Of a DNA stretch of 35,309 bases, positions 22,653 through 30,811 are shown one piece after another. The first letter of the stretch is position 1. Each line of letters opens with the position of its first letter. Under the pieces are notes generated by a model. It searched no databases. It was not told where the DNA came from and was given only the letters and a program-made list of their open reading frames with translations. The DNA is taken from assembly GCA_015482705.2 (NCBI GenBank), contig JADMLA020000007.1, positions 1-35,309 of the forward strand. The letters run 5' to 3'. Both the position numbers and the translations under genes were made by a program. The DNA comes from Prosthecochloris sp. GTDB lineage: Bacteria > Bacteroidota > Chlorobiia > Chlorobiales > Chlorobiaceae.

Positions 22653-25001
22653 TTATGCTTCTTCTCTCCGTCTACCTTTCAACCACATAATTACAACTGC
22701 AACAACGAAGATAGAAAGCATGGAAAATGTCCAGAGCAACGATCCTGAAGGGTTTACGGAAAAAGTGCCGAGCTGATAAAAAATGACAGCTGCGATATAT
22801 GCCAGGCCGGTAGTCCACAGCCCAACAAAAACTGTCCATCCAAGGTTTGTTTCACGATATACCGCTGCGATCGCCGCGACACAGGGAAAGTAGAGGAGAA
22901 CAAAAAGCAGGTAGGCGAACGCACCGATTTTACCGTCGAACAAGTTGACCATCGATCCGAAGATAGAGGCTTCGACCTCCTGTTCTTCAGCTGCTGTTTC
23001 CATGTCGGAAACATCTCCGATAGAGATTCCCAGCGGGTCGAGAAGAGAGCCTGCAAGAGCCCCGAGGTTTGCAGGTATTGTCGCAAAAGAGTCGTTGATA
23101 CCGGCCCAGAAGTCGAACTCTTCATTTTCCTCGTCAGTCTTCTCTCCATCGCTTCCTATCTGGGCATACAGGGCGTCAAGCGTACCCACAACCGCTTCTT
23201 TGGCGAAAATACCGGTGAAAATACCGACGGTAGCCGGCCAGTTGTCTTCAGTGATTCCCATCGGGGTGAATGCCGGCGATATTGTTTTGCTGATCGACGA
23301 TAGTACTGACTTTTCAGTATCTTCGTTGCCAAACGAACCATCCGTTCCCAGCGAATTGAGAAAGCTCAACACGACGATGACCGGGACAAGTACTTTACCG
23401 GCACGAACCAGGAATGATTTCAGGCGGTCCCAGGTTCTCAGCAGGATACCTTTCACGGTAGGGAAATGGTAGGGGGGAAGCTCCATAAGAAAATGGCTTG
23501 TTTCGCCTTTCAAGAGAGTATTTTTCAAAACCAGAGCGGTCAGCACAGCAAATGCAATCCCTATCAGATAAAGCAGGAATACAATGTTCTGTCCTCCCAC
23601 AGGAAAAAACGCTGCGGCGAATAGAGCGTAGACAGGAAGTCTCGCGCCGCAGGACATGAAGGGATTCATCATGATTGTCATCAGGCGGTCTCTCTGGTTT
23701 TCAATGGTCCGGGTACCCATGATAGCCGGGACATTACAGCCAAATCCTACCAAGAGGGGGATGAATGCCTTGCCAGGCAAACCAAGAAAACGCATTCCCC
23801 GGTCCATGACAAATGCCGCTCTGGCCATGTAGCCCGAGTCCTCGAGAAAAGAAAGGAAGAGAAACATAAATCCTATGGGAGGGATGAATGTCGCCATGGT
23901 TTGAATACTGCCGCCAAGCCCTGAAGCCAGGAGGGTGAGTAACCATTGCGGCGTTTCAAGCGGTTCGAGCAGTGCGCTGAGGCCATCGACGAAAATAGTC
24001 CCTGCGAACATGTCGAAAAAATCGATAAAAGCACCGCCAAGATTGATGGTGAACATGAACATGGTGTACATTGCCGCCAGAAAGATCGGAATACCCCAGA
24101 TACGGCTCAAAACAACCTTGTCGATTTTGTCTGAAACGGTTTCCGAAACTTCCAGTTTTCTCCGGACCACTTCATTGACTATTGTACTGATACGGCGGTA
24201 ATGACTATCGGCCACGATAATGTCGATGTCTTCATCGAGTTCCAGAGAGAGCTTTTTTCTTGCTCGAGAAAGTTCGACTTGCAACTCCTGGTCGACAAGC
24301 TTTTCCAGAGGCAGGTCTCCTTCGAGAAGCTTAGCAGCCATCCATCGAGGATCAGTGTCCGTTTGCCTGCCGTTGGTACGCAGTTTTTCGGCGAAAGTTT
24401 CAATCGCGACATTGAGGTTTCGAGGATATTGTGCAGGGGAACGGTACTCTTTATAACGGTCGATTTCCTGATAAATAGCAATTTTCAGAGCAGGGATTCC
24501 CCTGTTTTTCGAGGCGATGATGGGAATGACCCGACAGCCGAGTTTCGATTCAAGAGCATGGATGTCGATTTCAAGGCCCCGTTCGTTGGCAACATCCATC
24601 ATATTCAAGGCTATCAGCACTGGAACGTTCATTTCAAGCAAACGGCTTGTGAGGTAGAGATTCCGTTCCAAGTTCGATGCATCGACGATGTTGATGATCA
24701 GTTTTGCCTCTTTTGACAGTATATATTCTCTTGCAATTTCCTCATCGACGGACGATGCTGTAAGGGAGTACACCCCCGGTAGATCGACCAGCTCTATTTC
24801 GAGATCTTCATGAGTGTATGTTCCTGTCTTACGGTCAACGGTGACACCGGGCCAGTTGCCGGTTTTCTGGTTCAGACCGGTGAGAGCGTTGAACAGTGTT
24901 GTCTTTCCGCAGTTCGGGTTACCGGCGAGTGCAATCGTTGCCTTTCGTGTGTTCTTTTGGTTTTCCGTTGTTTGTTCATTCACTATCATGGTGTCGGGCA
25001 T
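22653..25001 (-). CDS. feoB: Ferrous iron transport protein B
   Basis: A 782-residue protein of normal FeoB length. The N-terminal GTPase has G1 GNPNCGKTT (27-35), G3 DLPGVYSL and G4 NMMD, followed by the helical GDI domain. The membrane part begins near residue 300 and shows the paired Gate motifs, including GFGCNVPAIMGTR and IPANLGALAGSLLDP. A helical C-terminus ends the chain. GAGGAGG precedes the ATG at 25001, and the start shares its A with the TAA of the upstream feoA (TAATG). It imports Fe(II) across the inner membrane. A weak metal box lies ahead of the first feoA, so iron repression is likely. Confidence 0.97.
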   Translation of the reverse strand: MPDTMIVNEQTTENQKNTRKATIALAGNPNCGKTTLFNALTGLNQKTGNWPGVTVDRKTGTYTHEDLEIELVDLPGVYSLTASSVDEEIAREYILSKEAKLIINIVDASNLERNLYLTSRLLEMNVPVLIALNMMDVANERGLEIDIHALESKLGCRVIPIIASKNRGIPALKIAIYQEIDRYKEYRSPAQYPRNLNVAIETFAEKLRTNGRQTDTDPRWMAAKLLEGDLPLEKLVDQELQVELSRARKKLSLELDEDIDIIVADSHYRRISTIVNEVVRRKLEVSETVSDKIDKVVLSRIWGIPIFLAAMYTMFMFTINLGGAFIDFFDMFAGTIFVDGLSALLEPLETPQWLLTLLASGLGGSIQTMATFIPPIGFMFLFLSFLEDSGYMARAAFVMDRGMRFLGLPGKAFIPLLVGFGCNVPAIMGTRTIENQRDRLMTIMMNPFMSCGARLPVYALFAAAFFPVGGQNIVFLLYLIGIAFAVLTALVLKNTLLKGETSHFLMELPPYHFPTVKGILLRTWDRLKSFLVRAGKVLVPVIVVLSFLNSLGTDGSFGNEDTEKSVLSSISKTISPAFTPMGITEDNWPATVGIFTGIFAKEAVVGTLDALYAQIGSDGEKTDEENEEFDFWAGINDSFATIPANLGALAGSLLDPLGISIGDVSDMETAAEEQEVEASIFGSMVNLFDGKIGAFAYLLFVLLYFPCVAAIAAVYRETNLGWTVFVGLWTTGLAYIAAVIFYQLGTFSVNPSGSLLWTFSMLSIFVVAVVIMWLKGRRREEA

Positions 25002-25228
25002 TAGTGCACCTCCTCGACGATTATTTCCTCGATGTCTTTTTTACGTAATGAAAGTTTGTATTGTTTGATCAGGACTTCGACGGGATCTCCAAGGGGCGCG
25101 ATGCGTATAACCTGAACTCTTTCTCCTTTGAGAACACCCATGTCGATCAGTTTTGATTTGAGAGAACCGGAACACGAGATTTTTTTGATCCGTGCGGTTT
25201 GTCCTTTTGTGAGCTCCGACAGTTTCAT
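25001..25228 (-). CDS. feoA: Ferrous iron transport protein A (second FeoA)
   Basis: A 75-residue SH3-like FeoA protein: LSELTKGQTARIKKISCSG, then KLIDMGVLKGERVQVIRIAP and LGDPVEVLIKQYKLSLRKKD. This is the full family pattern with no insertion. It overlaps the upstream feoA by four bases and the feoB start by one, so the three are translated together. FeoA binds FeoB and supports iron transport. Confidence 0.93.
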   Translation of the reverse strand: MKLSELTKGQTARIKKISCSGSLKSKLIDMGVLKGERVQVIRIAPLGDPVEVLIKQYKLSLRKKDIEEIIVEEVH

Positions 25229-25494
25229 ATGTTGCCACTCCCTATTAAAATGTTCTTTGCCAGCCCGCGTCCCAGAACCATTCTGCTGTCCTGAAGCTTG
25301 ACTAAAAGCGGGCTGCCGTTTCTGTTTTGGAGCACGGTCACCTGCTGTCCTTCATAAAATCCCATTTCTCTCAACCGTGCTGCCCCGCTGTGGTGCGACC
25401 CATGGCCATGACCATGCTGCTGGCGGTGTCCATTGTTGAGGATGCCGACGATTTTACCGGTCATGCCCTGTTTTATTTGTGTCAGAGGTGTCAT
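25225..25494 (-). CDS. feoA: FeoA-domain protein with histidine-rich loop (first FeoA)
   Basis: An 89-residue FeoA relative, first gene of the feo operon. The usual GKIVGIL strand is followed by an inserted loop (residues 22-37) with six histidines (23, 27, 29, 31, 34, 35) alternating with Gly and Gln. The normal LREMGFYEGQQVTVLQNRNG and DSRMVLGRGLAKNIL then resume. The loop falls where ordinary FeoA has a short turn and looks suited to binding a metal ion. Two FeoA proteins per operon is common in this kind of feo locus; the histidine loop is the unusual part. Confidence 0.9.
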   Translation of the reverse strand: MTPLTQIKQGMTGKIVGILNNGHRQQHGHGHGSHHSGAARLREMGFYEGQQVTVLQNRNGSPLLVKLQDSRMVLGRGLAKNILIGSGNI

Positions 25495-25656
25495 AACGAT
25501 TGTTATCTCTCCGGTTACATTGTCAATGCATTTTCCGGTGTGGTTTACTTTTGGTTTCAGATGCTATCGTGTTGCCCGTCTTTCATTGCGGCAGGCCTTG
25601 TTCCAGAATGATTGTTATTATCGCTGTATAAAAATATGACAGCATGTTCGAGAGAA

Positions 25657-25686
25657 AATATATTGATTTAAATGGACTAAATACAA
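25657..25686 (-). promoter_or_regulatory. Weak metalloregulator box and promoter ahead of feoA
   Basis: Plus-strand TTTAAATGGACTAAATA (25667-25683) matches 13 of 17 positions of the box at 20257. Reading the minus strand, TTGTAT (25686-25681) and TATATT (25662-25657) are 18 bases apart and could be -35 and -10, with the box in the spacer. This is about 160 bases before the first feoA start, in the 295-base gap between feoA and the ferritin-like gene. No gene is seen in the rest of that gap. Confidence 0.4.
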
Positions 25687-25789
25687 ATAGGTTTTTTGAA
25701 AAAGGAACATTGGCGGCGGTTTGGTGCCGATATCGAGTTATTATGCGTTTTCAGAAAAGGAGCGACGCACAGTCACAATATGTTTCAGT

Positions 25790-26296
25790 TCAGTCTTTTT
25801 CTCGAAAGGGGATGTCGTGCTCCAGCATGTAGGATTGTATGCGGTCGGCATGATCCTTGTCTTCGAGGTTGAGCTGTTTGAACAATTCGTCGGAAAGGGA
25901 GCAGGATTTGCTGTTCATGAACTCCTGGTAATGGATTTCTCCAACAGATTGTTCGAGATCATACGCTGTTTGAAAAGCGACCTGACGCGAAGGAGGGCTG
26001 GTGTTGTACTCGGCGATAAGCGTTTCGAGTTCGTCATTTGAGGATTGCAGCGCCTTGAGATCGGAAGTCAGCAGGTTTTCCGGGAGGAGACCGGAAGGTT
26101 TTTGAATGTTTTTTTCGTTACGCAGAAGTGCTGCATGGTTTCGTTCTTCGATCGAAAGCTGCCACCAGAACTCTTCGTCTTCCTCGAAGAGATCGTGAAA
26201 CAGCGTGTAAAGGCGGCTTATATTGATTTCGTGAACTATAGAAAGGTCGAGAAGTTCAGATAATGATGCATCCATGGGAAAAAGGTGAGTTGGCAT
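25790..26296 (-). CDS. Ferritin-like/rubrerythrin-like four-helix protein
   Basis: About 168 residues from the ATG at 26296. The frame is open to a TTG at 26350, but that start would leave 11 bases to the divergent Rieske-like gene. Four long amphipathic helices carry paired carboxylate-histidine motifs: HEINISRLY and SIEERNHA in the first half, EIHYQEF and LEDKDHAD in the second. This is the pattern of a di-iron ferritin-like site (E, ExxH, E, DxxH). There is no C-terminal rubredoxin domain. It may oxidise or store iron or act on peroxide. It lies next to the feo operon on the same strand but has its own upstream region. Confidence 0.7.
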   Translation of the reverse strand: MPTHLFPMDASLSELLDLSIVHEINISRLYTLFHDLFEEDEEFWWQLSIEERNHAALLRNEKNIQKPSGLLPENLLTSDLKALQSSNDELETLIAEYNTSPPSRQVAFQTAYDLEQSVGEIHYQEFMNSKSCSLSDELFKQLNLEDKDHADRIQSYMLEHDIPFREKD

Positions 26297-26361
26297 GACA
26301 GTTTCGTTAATGTAAATTTCAATGTTTCGGTGTACAATGTCAACCTTCAATTACGATAAAA

Positions 26362-26778
26362 ATGACCGTAAAAAAACTCGATAGAAATTTTTTCCAGCGT
26401 TTGTTCGGTATCTGTGCGACTCCCAAGCCTCTGCAGGAGCAAAGTTGGAAAAAGGAAGATGGAAAAATCACTATTGACCTCACCATGATGTCCGAGCTTA
26501 GCAGTAAAGGCTCCGCCATTAGGATCGAGGGAGAAGGGGTTGATATTCCTGTTCTTGTTGTGCATGGTGATGATGGTGAGTATCACGCTTTCGAAAACAG
26601 ATGCACTCATGGAAAGCGTGCTCTCGATCCTGTTCCCGGAACAAAAACAGTTCAGTGCTGCAGTATCGGAACTTCAACATTCAACTATGATGGTGCTTTG
26701 GTCGAAGGCCCTGGAAAAGGACCGTTGAAGGTTTATGAGGTGAGCCGAATGGGAGAAACCTTGAGCATAGTTGTATAG
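26362..26778 (+). CDS. Rieske-like protein lacking one histidine ligand
   Basis: A 138-residue soluble protein with no signal peptide. From about residue 40 it follows the Rieske ferredoxin fold: IPVLVVHGDDGEYHAFENRC, first ligand pair CTH followed by G, and later FNYDGALVEGPGKGPLKVYEV, as in normal Rieske ferredoxins. The second ligand motif, usually C-x-x-H-G, reads CSIGT, so glycine stands where histidine is expected; a second Cys precedes it (CCSIG). The protein may hold a cluster with Cys/His/Cys/other ligands, or none. It is divergent from the ferritin-like gene, and 12 bases separate it from the molybdenum-carrier-like gene. Confidence 0.75.
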   Translation: MTVKKLDRNFFQRLFGICATPKPLQEQSWKKEDGKITIDLTMMSELSSKGSAIRIEGEGVDIPVLVVHGDDGEYHAFENRCTHGKRALDPVPGTKTVQCCSIGTSTFNYDGALVEGPGKGPLKVYEVSRMGETLSIVV

Positions 26779-26790
26779 AATTGCTGTTCA

Positions 26791-27246
26791 ATGTTCAGGA
26801 AAATTGTTTCTGGCGGACAGACCGGTGTCGATCGGGCTGCCCTGGATTTTGCTTTGGCGCACGAAATCGAGCACGGTGGGTGGTGCCCGAAAGGGAGGCT
26901 GGCGGAGGATGGAAAACTGGATGAAAGATACCTCCTGCACGAAACGCCTCGAAAAGAGTATAATCAGCGGACCGAATGGAATGTGAGAGATTCCGACGGC
27001 ACGTTGGTTATCTTCAGCCTTGAGCTGACAGGAGGTGCTCTCTATACCTGTGAGGTCGCCCGAAAACTGGGAAAGCCGGTCTTTACAGCTGGATCGGGAG
27101 GTTTCGGGAAAGAACGGGAGGTTTTTGACTGGTTGGCAAACAACAATATCGAGATAGTGAATATCGCCGGCCCGAGATCAAGCTCGGAGCCGGCGATTTA
27201 TGCTATGACTCTGGAGTTTCTCGGGAATCTCTATGCCTGCCGGTAA
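26791..27246 (+). CDS. Putative molybdenum carrier protein (MoCo carrier/LOG-like fold, PF12694)
   Basis: A 151-residue protein opening with KIVSGGQTGVDRAALDFAL, the hallmark of the putative molybdenum-carrier family. GGWCPKGRLAEDG, WNVRDSDGTLVI and GGALYTCEVARKLGKPVF complete the Rossmann-like nucleotide-binding fold. The family is related to MoCo carrier and LOG-type proteins; its exact ligand in bacteria is not settled. It starts 12 bases after the Rieske-like stop and its end overlaps the convergent carB end by 16 bases. Confidence 0.83.
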   Translation: MFRKIVSGGQTGVDRAALDFALAHEIEHGGWCPKGRLAEDGKLDERYLLHETPRKEYNQRTEWNVRDSDGTLVIFSLELTGGALYTCEVARKLGKPVFTAGSGGFGKEREVFDWLANNNIEIVNIAGPRSSSEPAIYAMTLEFLGNLYACR

Positions 27247-29087
27247 GCGGCGTATTCCTGCAGACTTTTAACGCCAAACTCCTGTTGACGAAGGCATGCA
27301 ATTGCTTGCACGGACGCTTCGGCAGCTTCGATGGTGGTGACAAAGGGAACACCGTTCATGACCGATGCCGCCCCGATAGCTTCCTCGTCATGCAGCGCTC
27401 TTTCGCCCAGAGGGGTATTGATGACAAGGTCGATTTTGCCGAGCCTGATCGTGTCAAAGACATTTGGTCGTCCTTCTTCACCGACTTTGAACACTTTTTT
27501 ACATTCAATACCGTTTTCGGCAAGAAACTGTTGCGTTCCTGCCGTGGCTATGAGGTCGAATCCAATATCGTAAAGTTCTTTTGCGATATTGATGATTCTT
27601 TCGTCTTTGTCATGATTGTTTACACTGATGAACACCGATCCGGATGTCGGAAGCTCCATGTTCGCTGCCTGGTATGCTTTTGCGAAAGCTTCGGGAAAGT
27701 CGTATGCAAGGCTCATTGCTTCCCCCGTTGAGCGCATTTCAGGACCGAGATAGACTCCGGACTTCAGGAATTTCGAGAAAGGAAAGACCGGCTCCTTGAT
27801 GGCAAGATGGCTCATGCCGAGTTCGTCGCAGTCAGCCAGGCGGTATTCCTTGCGAAGGTCCGAGAGCTTTTCTCCCAGCATGACCCGTGTTGCGATTTTT
27901 ACGAGCGGAACAGCGGTCGCTTTCCCAACGAATGGAACGGTACGGCTTGCTCTGGGATTGACTTCGATGACATACACCTTGTTGTTCTGAACAGCATACT
28001 GAACGTTCATCAATCCAACCACATTCAGGCTTTCGGCAAGCCTGCGTGTATACTCTTTCATGGTTTCGATAACAGACGGATCGATGTTATGGTAGGGAAG
28101 AATGGAGGTCGAGTCCCCGCTGTGTATACCGGCGGCTTCGACATGCTGCATCATACCGCTGACAACGCAGTCCGTACTATCCGCGAGCGCATCGATATCG
28201 AATTCAACCGCAGTTTCAAGAAAGCGATCGATCAACAGCGGATATTTCTCCGAGATGAACAATGCCTGATCGACATATTCCTTGAGTGAGTCATCACTGT
28301 AGATGATTTTCATCGCTCGTCCTCCAAGGACATAGCTGGGTCTTACCAGGACAGGATAACCGATTCTGCCGGTAATTTCCTGTGCTTCTTCAAACGATAC
28401 CGCGGTATCGTAATCCGGATGAGGGATATCGAGCTTGCGGAGAAGCGCCCCGAATTTTTTTCGGTCTTCAGCAAGATCGATGCCTTTGGACGAGGTGCCG
28501 AGGATCGCCACTCCCGCTTCTTCGAGTTTTGTGGAAAGTTTCAGCGGTGTCTGACCTCCAAAACTTACAATGACGCCAAGGGGCTGTTCATGCTCGAGAA
28601 TACGAATGGTGTCTTCGAACGTAAGTGGTTCGAAATACAGCTTGTCTGCGATGTCGTAGTCGGTAGAAACGGTTTCAGGGTTGCAGTTGATCATGATCGA
28701 TTCATAACCGGCTTCCCTGAGTGCAAAAACAGCTTGAACGCAACAATAATCGAATTCTATCCCTTGCCCGATACGGTTCGGACCGCCTCCCAGTATCACC
28801 ACTTTTTTTCGATCAGAACGAACAGACTCGTTTTCATCGTCGTATGTCGAGTAATGATAGGGTGTTTTTGCGTCGAATTCGGCTGCGCAGGTGTCAACAG
28901 TCTTGAACACAGAGTCAAGACCATAGTGTTTTCTCAGGTTTCGGATGTCCTGATCGGAAACATTGAAGATATAGGCAAGTTGACAGTCGGAAAAACCGTG
29001 TTCTTTTGCCTTTAACAGATGCTCTCTGGATAATTTGCCGGTCAGGCTGAGGACTTCTTCGGACAGATCTGAAGCTGCTGTGGTCAT
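27231..29087 (-). CDS. carB: Carbamoyl-phosphate synthase large subunit, C-terminal half (split CarB)
   Basis: A 618-residue protein corresponding to the second half of the roughly 1,070-residue E. coli CarB. Residues 1-85 match the end of the oligomerisation domain (SREHLLKAKEHGFSDCQLAY). The carbamoyl-phosphate synthetase domain then begins RKKVVILGGGPNRIGQGIEF and contains the ATP-grasp motif VIEVNPRASRTVPF. An MGS-like allosteric domain (SGSVFISVNNHDKDERIINI and later VINTPLGERA) ends the chain. The frame is open to 29195, but MTTAASDL at 29087 is the sensible start. No N-terminal half lies on either side, and its intact ends argue against a recent break, so the other half should be encoded elsewhere, as in other split-CarB lineages. 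It serves pyrimidine and arginine synthesis. Confidence 0.88.
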   Translation of the reverse strand: MTTAASDLSEEVLSLTGKLSREHLLKAKEHGFSDCQLAYIFNVSDQDIRNLRKHYGLDSVFKTVDTCAAEFDAKTPYHYSTYDDENESVRSDRKKVVILGGGPNRIGQGIEFDYCCVQAVFALREAGYESIMINCNPETVSTDYDIADKLYFEPLTFEDTIRILEHEQPLGVIVSFGGQTPLKLSTKLEEAGVAILGTSSKGIDLAEDRKKFGALLRKLDIPHPDYDTAVSFEEAQEITGRIGYPVLVRPSYVLGGRAMKIIYSDDSLKEYVDQALFISEKYPLLIDRFLETAVEFDIDALADSTDCVVSGMMQHVEAAGIHSGDSTSILPYHNIDPSVIETMKEYTRRLAESLNVVGLMNVQYAVQNNKVYVIEVNPRASRTVPFVGKATAVPLVKIATRVMLGEKLSDLRKEYRLADCDELGMSHLAIKEPVFPFSKFLKSGVYLGPEMRSTGEAMSLAYDFPEAFAKAYQAANMELPTSGSVFISVNNHDKDERIINIAKELYDIGFDLIATAGTQQFLAENGIECKKVFKVGEEGRPNVFDTIRLGKIDLVINTPLGERALHDEEAIGAASVMNGVPFVTTIEAAEASVQAIACLRQQEFGVKSLQEYAAYRQA

Positions 29088-29377
29088 GCAGTGTCGATGA
29101 GTTTTACGTAGCTTACAGGAAAAGCTGGAACTGATAAAAAAAGATAAGAAAAATACCCTGGTAATCGAAAATCCGTGAAGTATACAAAAATGCAAAGGGT
29201 TATCAAAGAGGGGGTTTGTATCCGAAGATTTTTTACATTACAGTACGTTATACGGAGTTTCGGGTCACCTGTTTTTGCTACTGCATTCCATCATTTCGTC
29301 CGGGTTGAAACTGCATCTGTTTTGGAGTGCCGGTTTAGTATCAATACAGGGATCATTAACATTTGGGATATATCAGT

Positions 29378-30634
29378 ATGGAACAGTCAAAGATTGATTC
29401 AATTGAGTCGGCAATCGATGATATAAAGGCAGGAAAGCTTGTTATTGTTATCGATGATGAGGACCGTGAGGATGAAGGTGATTTTATAGCGGCTGCTGAG
29501 AAAGTAACACCGGAAATGGTGAACTTCATCACCAAAGAGGCAAGAGGTTTGCTCTGTGTTGCAGTGACTATGGAACGCTCGAAAGAACTGCAGCTCGATC
29601 CGATGGTTCAACGAAACACTTCTCAGCATGAAACCAATTTTACCGTATCGGTCGATGCCCTCGCCGAAGGGGTGACAACCGGTATTTCCGCATACGACCG
29701 GTATATGACGATAAAAATGCTGGGTGATCCCGATTCTCATGCGGATGATTTTTCAAGGCCGGGGCATATTTTCCCTTTACGTGCAATGGATGGCGGTGTT
29801 CTCAGAAGAGTCGGCCACACAGAAGCTGCGGTTGATCTTGCCGAACTTGCAGGATGTTCACCTGCGGGGCTTCTCTGTGAAATCCTGCATGATGACGGGA
29901 GTATGGCGAGGCTTCCCGAACTGCTGAAGATCAAAGAGAAGTTCGGGTTGAAGCTGATTACCATAAAGGATCTTGTTGCGTACCAGATGAAGCGCAAGAA
30001 ACTGGTTTCCCGCTCTGTAGAAACAAGACTGCCGACGAAGCACGGAGAGTTCAGGCTGATTGCATACGGGACTTGTTGTGATGACAAGCAGCAGAACAAT
30101 CTTGCTTTTGTGAAAGGTGACGTAGATACTGACGAGCCGGTTCTTGTGCGTGTCCATTCTCAGTGTGCTACCGGTGATGTTTTCGCTTCGTTACGTTGCG
30201 ACTGCGGAAACCAGCTCGCCGCCGCCATGCAGCAGATTGAAAAGGAAGGCAGAGGTGTTTTGGTCTATCTGATGCAGGAAGGGCGCGGCATCGGTCTTAT
30301 CAACAAATTGAAAGCGTATAATCTTCAGGATGAAGGTTTCGATACGGTGGAAGCCAATGAAAAACTCGGCTTCAAGGCCGACCTCAGGGATTATGGTATC
30401 GGGGCGCAAATCCTCCAGGATCTCGGAGTGAAGAACATGCGCCTGATGACCAACAATCCGAAAAAGATCATAGGGCTCGAGGGGTATGGACTCGAAATAG
30501 TCGAAAGGGTGCCGATCGAGATAGCTCCGAATCCAGTCAATCAGGTGTATCTCGAGACCAAACGGGATAAAATGGGGCATATGATCTCATGTTCCTGCAT
30601 TTGTTCGTCGGAAAACGATCATCAGCATAAATGA
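29378..30634 (+). CDS. ribBA: Bifunctional 3,4-dihydroxy-2-butanone-4-phosphate synthase/GTP cyclohydrolase II
   Basis: A 418-residue fusion enzyme of riboflavin synthesis. Residues 1-205 are RibB: VIDDEDREDEGDFIAAAE, then TGISAYDRYMTIK and FSRPGHIFPLRA, then HTEAAVDLAELAG. Residues about 210-400 are RibA, with the zinc motif CATGDVFASLRCDC, the EGRGIGLINKLKAYNLQD stretch, and the LMTNNPKK segment. I start at the ATG 29378; a TTG five codons earlier is less likely. A short tail ends in cysteines and histidines (CSCICSSENDHQHK). I see no FMN riboswitch in the 290-base divergent gap between it and carB, and no other gene there. Confidence 0.96.
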   Translation: MEQSKIDSIESAIDDIKAGKLVIVIDDEDREDEGDFIAAAEKVTPEMVNFITKEARGLLCVAVTMERSKELQLDPMVQRNTSQHETNFTVSVDALAEGVTTGISAYDRYMTIKMLGDPDSHADDFSRPGHIFPLRAMDGGVLRRVGHTEAAVDLAELAGCSPAGLLCEILHDDGSMARLPELLKIKEKFGLKLITIKDLVAYQMKRKKLVSRSVETRLPTKHGEFRLIAYGTCCDDKQQNNLAFVKGDVDTDEPVLVRVHSQCATGDVFASLRCDCGNQLAAAMQQIEKEGRGVLVYLMQEGRGIGLINKLKAYNLQDEGFDTVEANEKLGFKADLRDYGIGAQILQDLGVKNMRLMTNNPKKIIGLEGYGLEIVERVPIEIAPNPVNQVYLETKRDKMGHMISCSCICSSENDHQHK

Positions 30635-30811
30635 TGAGCTGAGGTCAATAGGCAAGAATACTGTATTGGAGGTTGTGGATTGCCGATCCCTTGATGTGCA
30701 GAGTCGTTGCTTATCACTTTTTTGTCTTTTGACCTTGATGTCATGATGCAAGGAAATCAATCGATAATCTCTAACCGTTAACCACTATACAACAAGGAGA
30801 ATAAACAGCAT

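Noticed and set aside
27231..29087. carB as a frameshifted or truncated pseudogene
   Set aside because: I found no CarB N-terminal motifs in any frame in the 290-base gap or beyond; the frame itself is intact with all C-terminal motifs, so a split gene is more likely.
29088..29195. Extension of the CarB fragment upstream to 29195
   Set aside because: The extra 36 residues are a Phe/Ser/Cys-rich stretch unlike CarB; the ATG at 29087 opens directly into CarB-like sequence.
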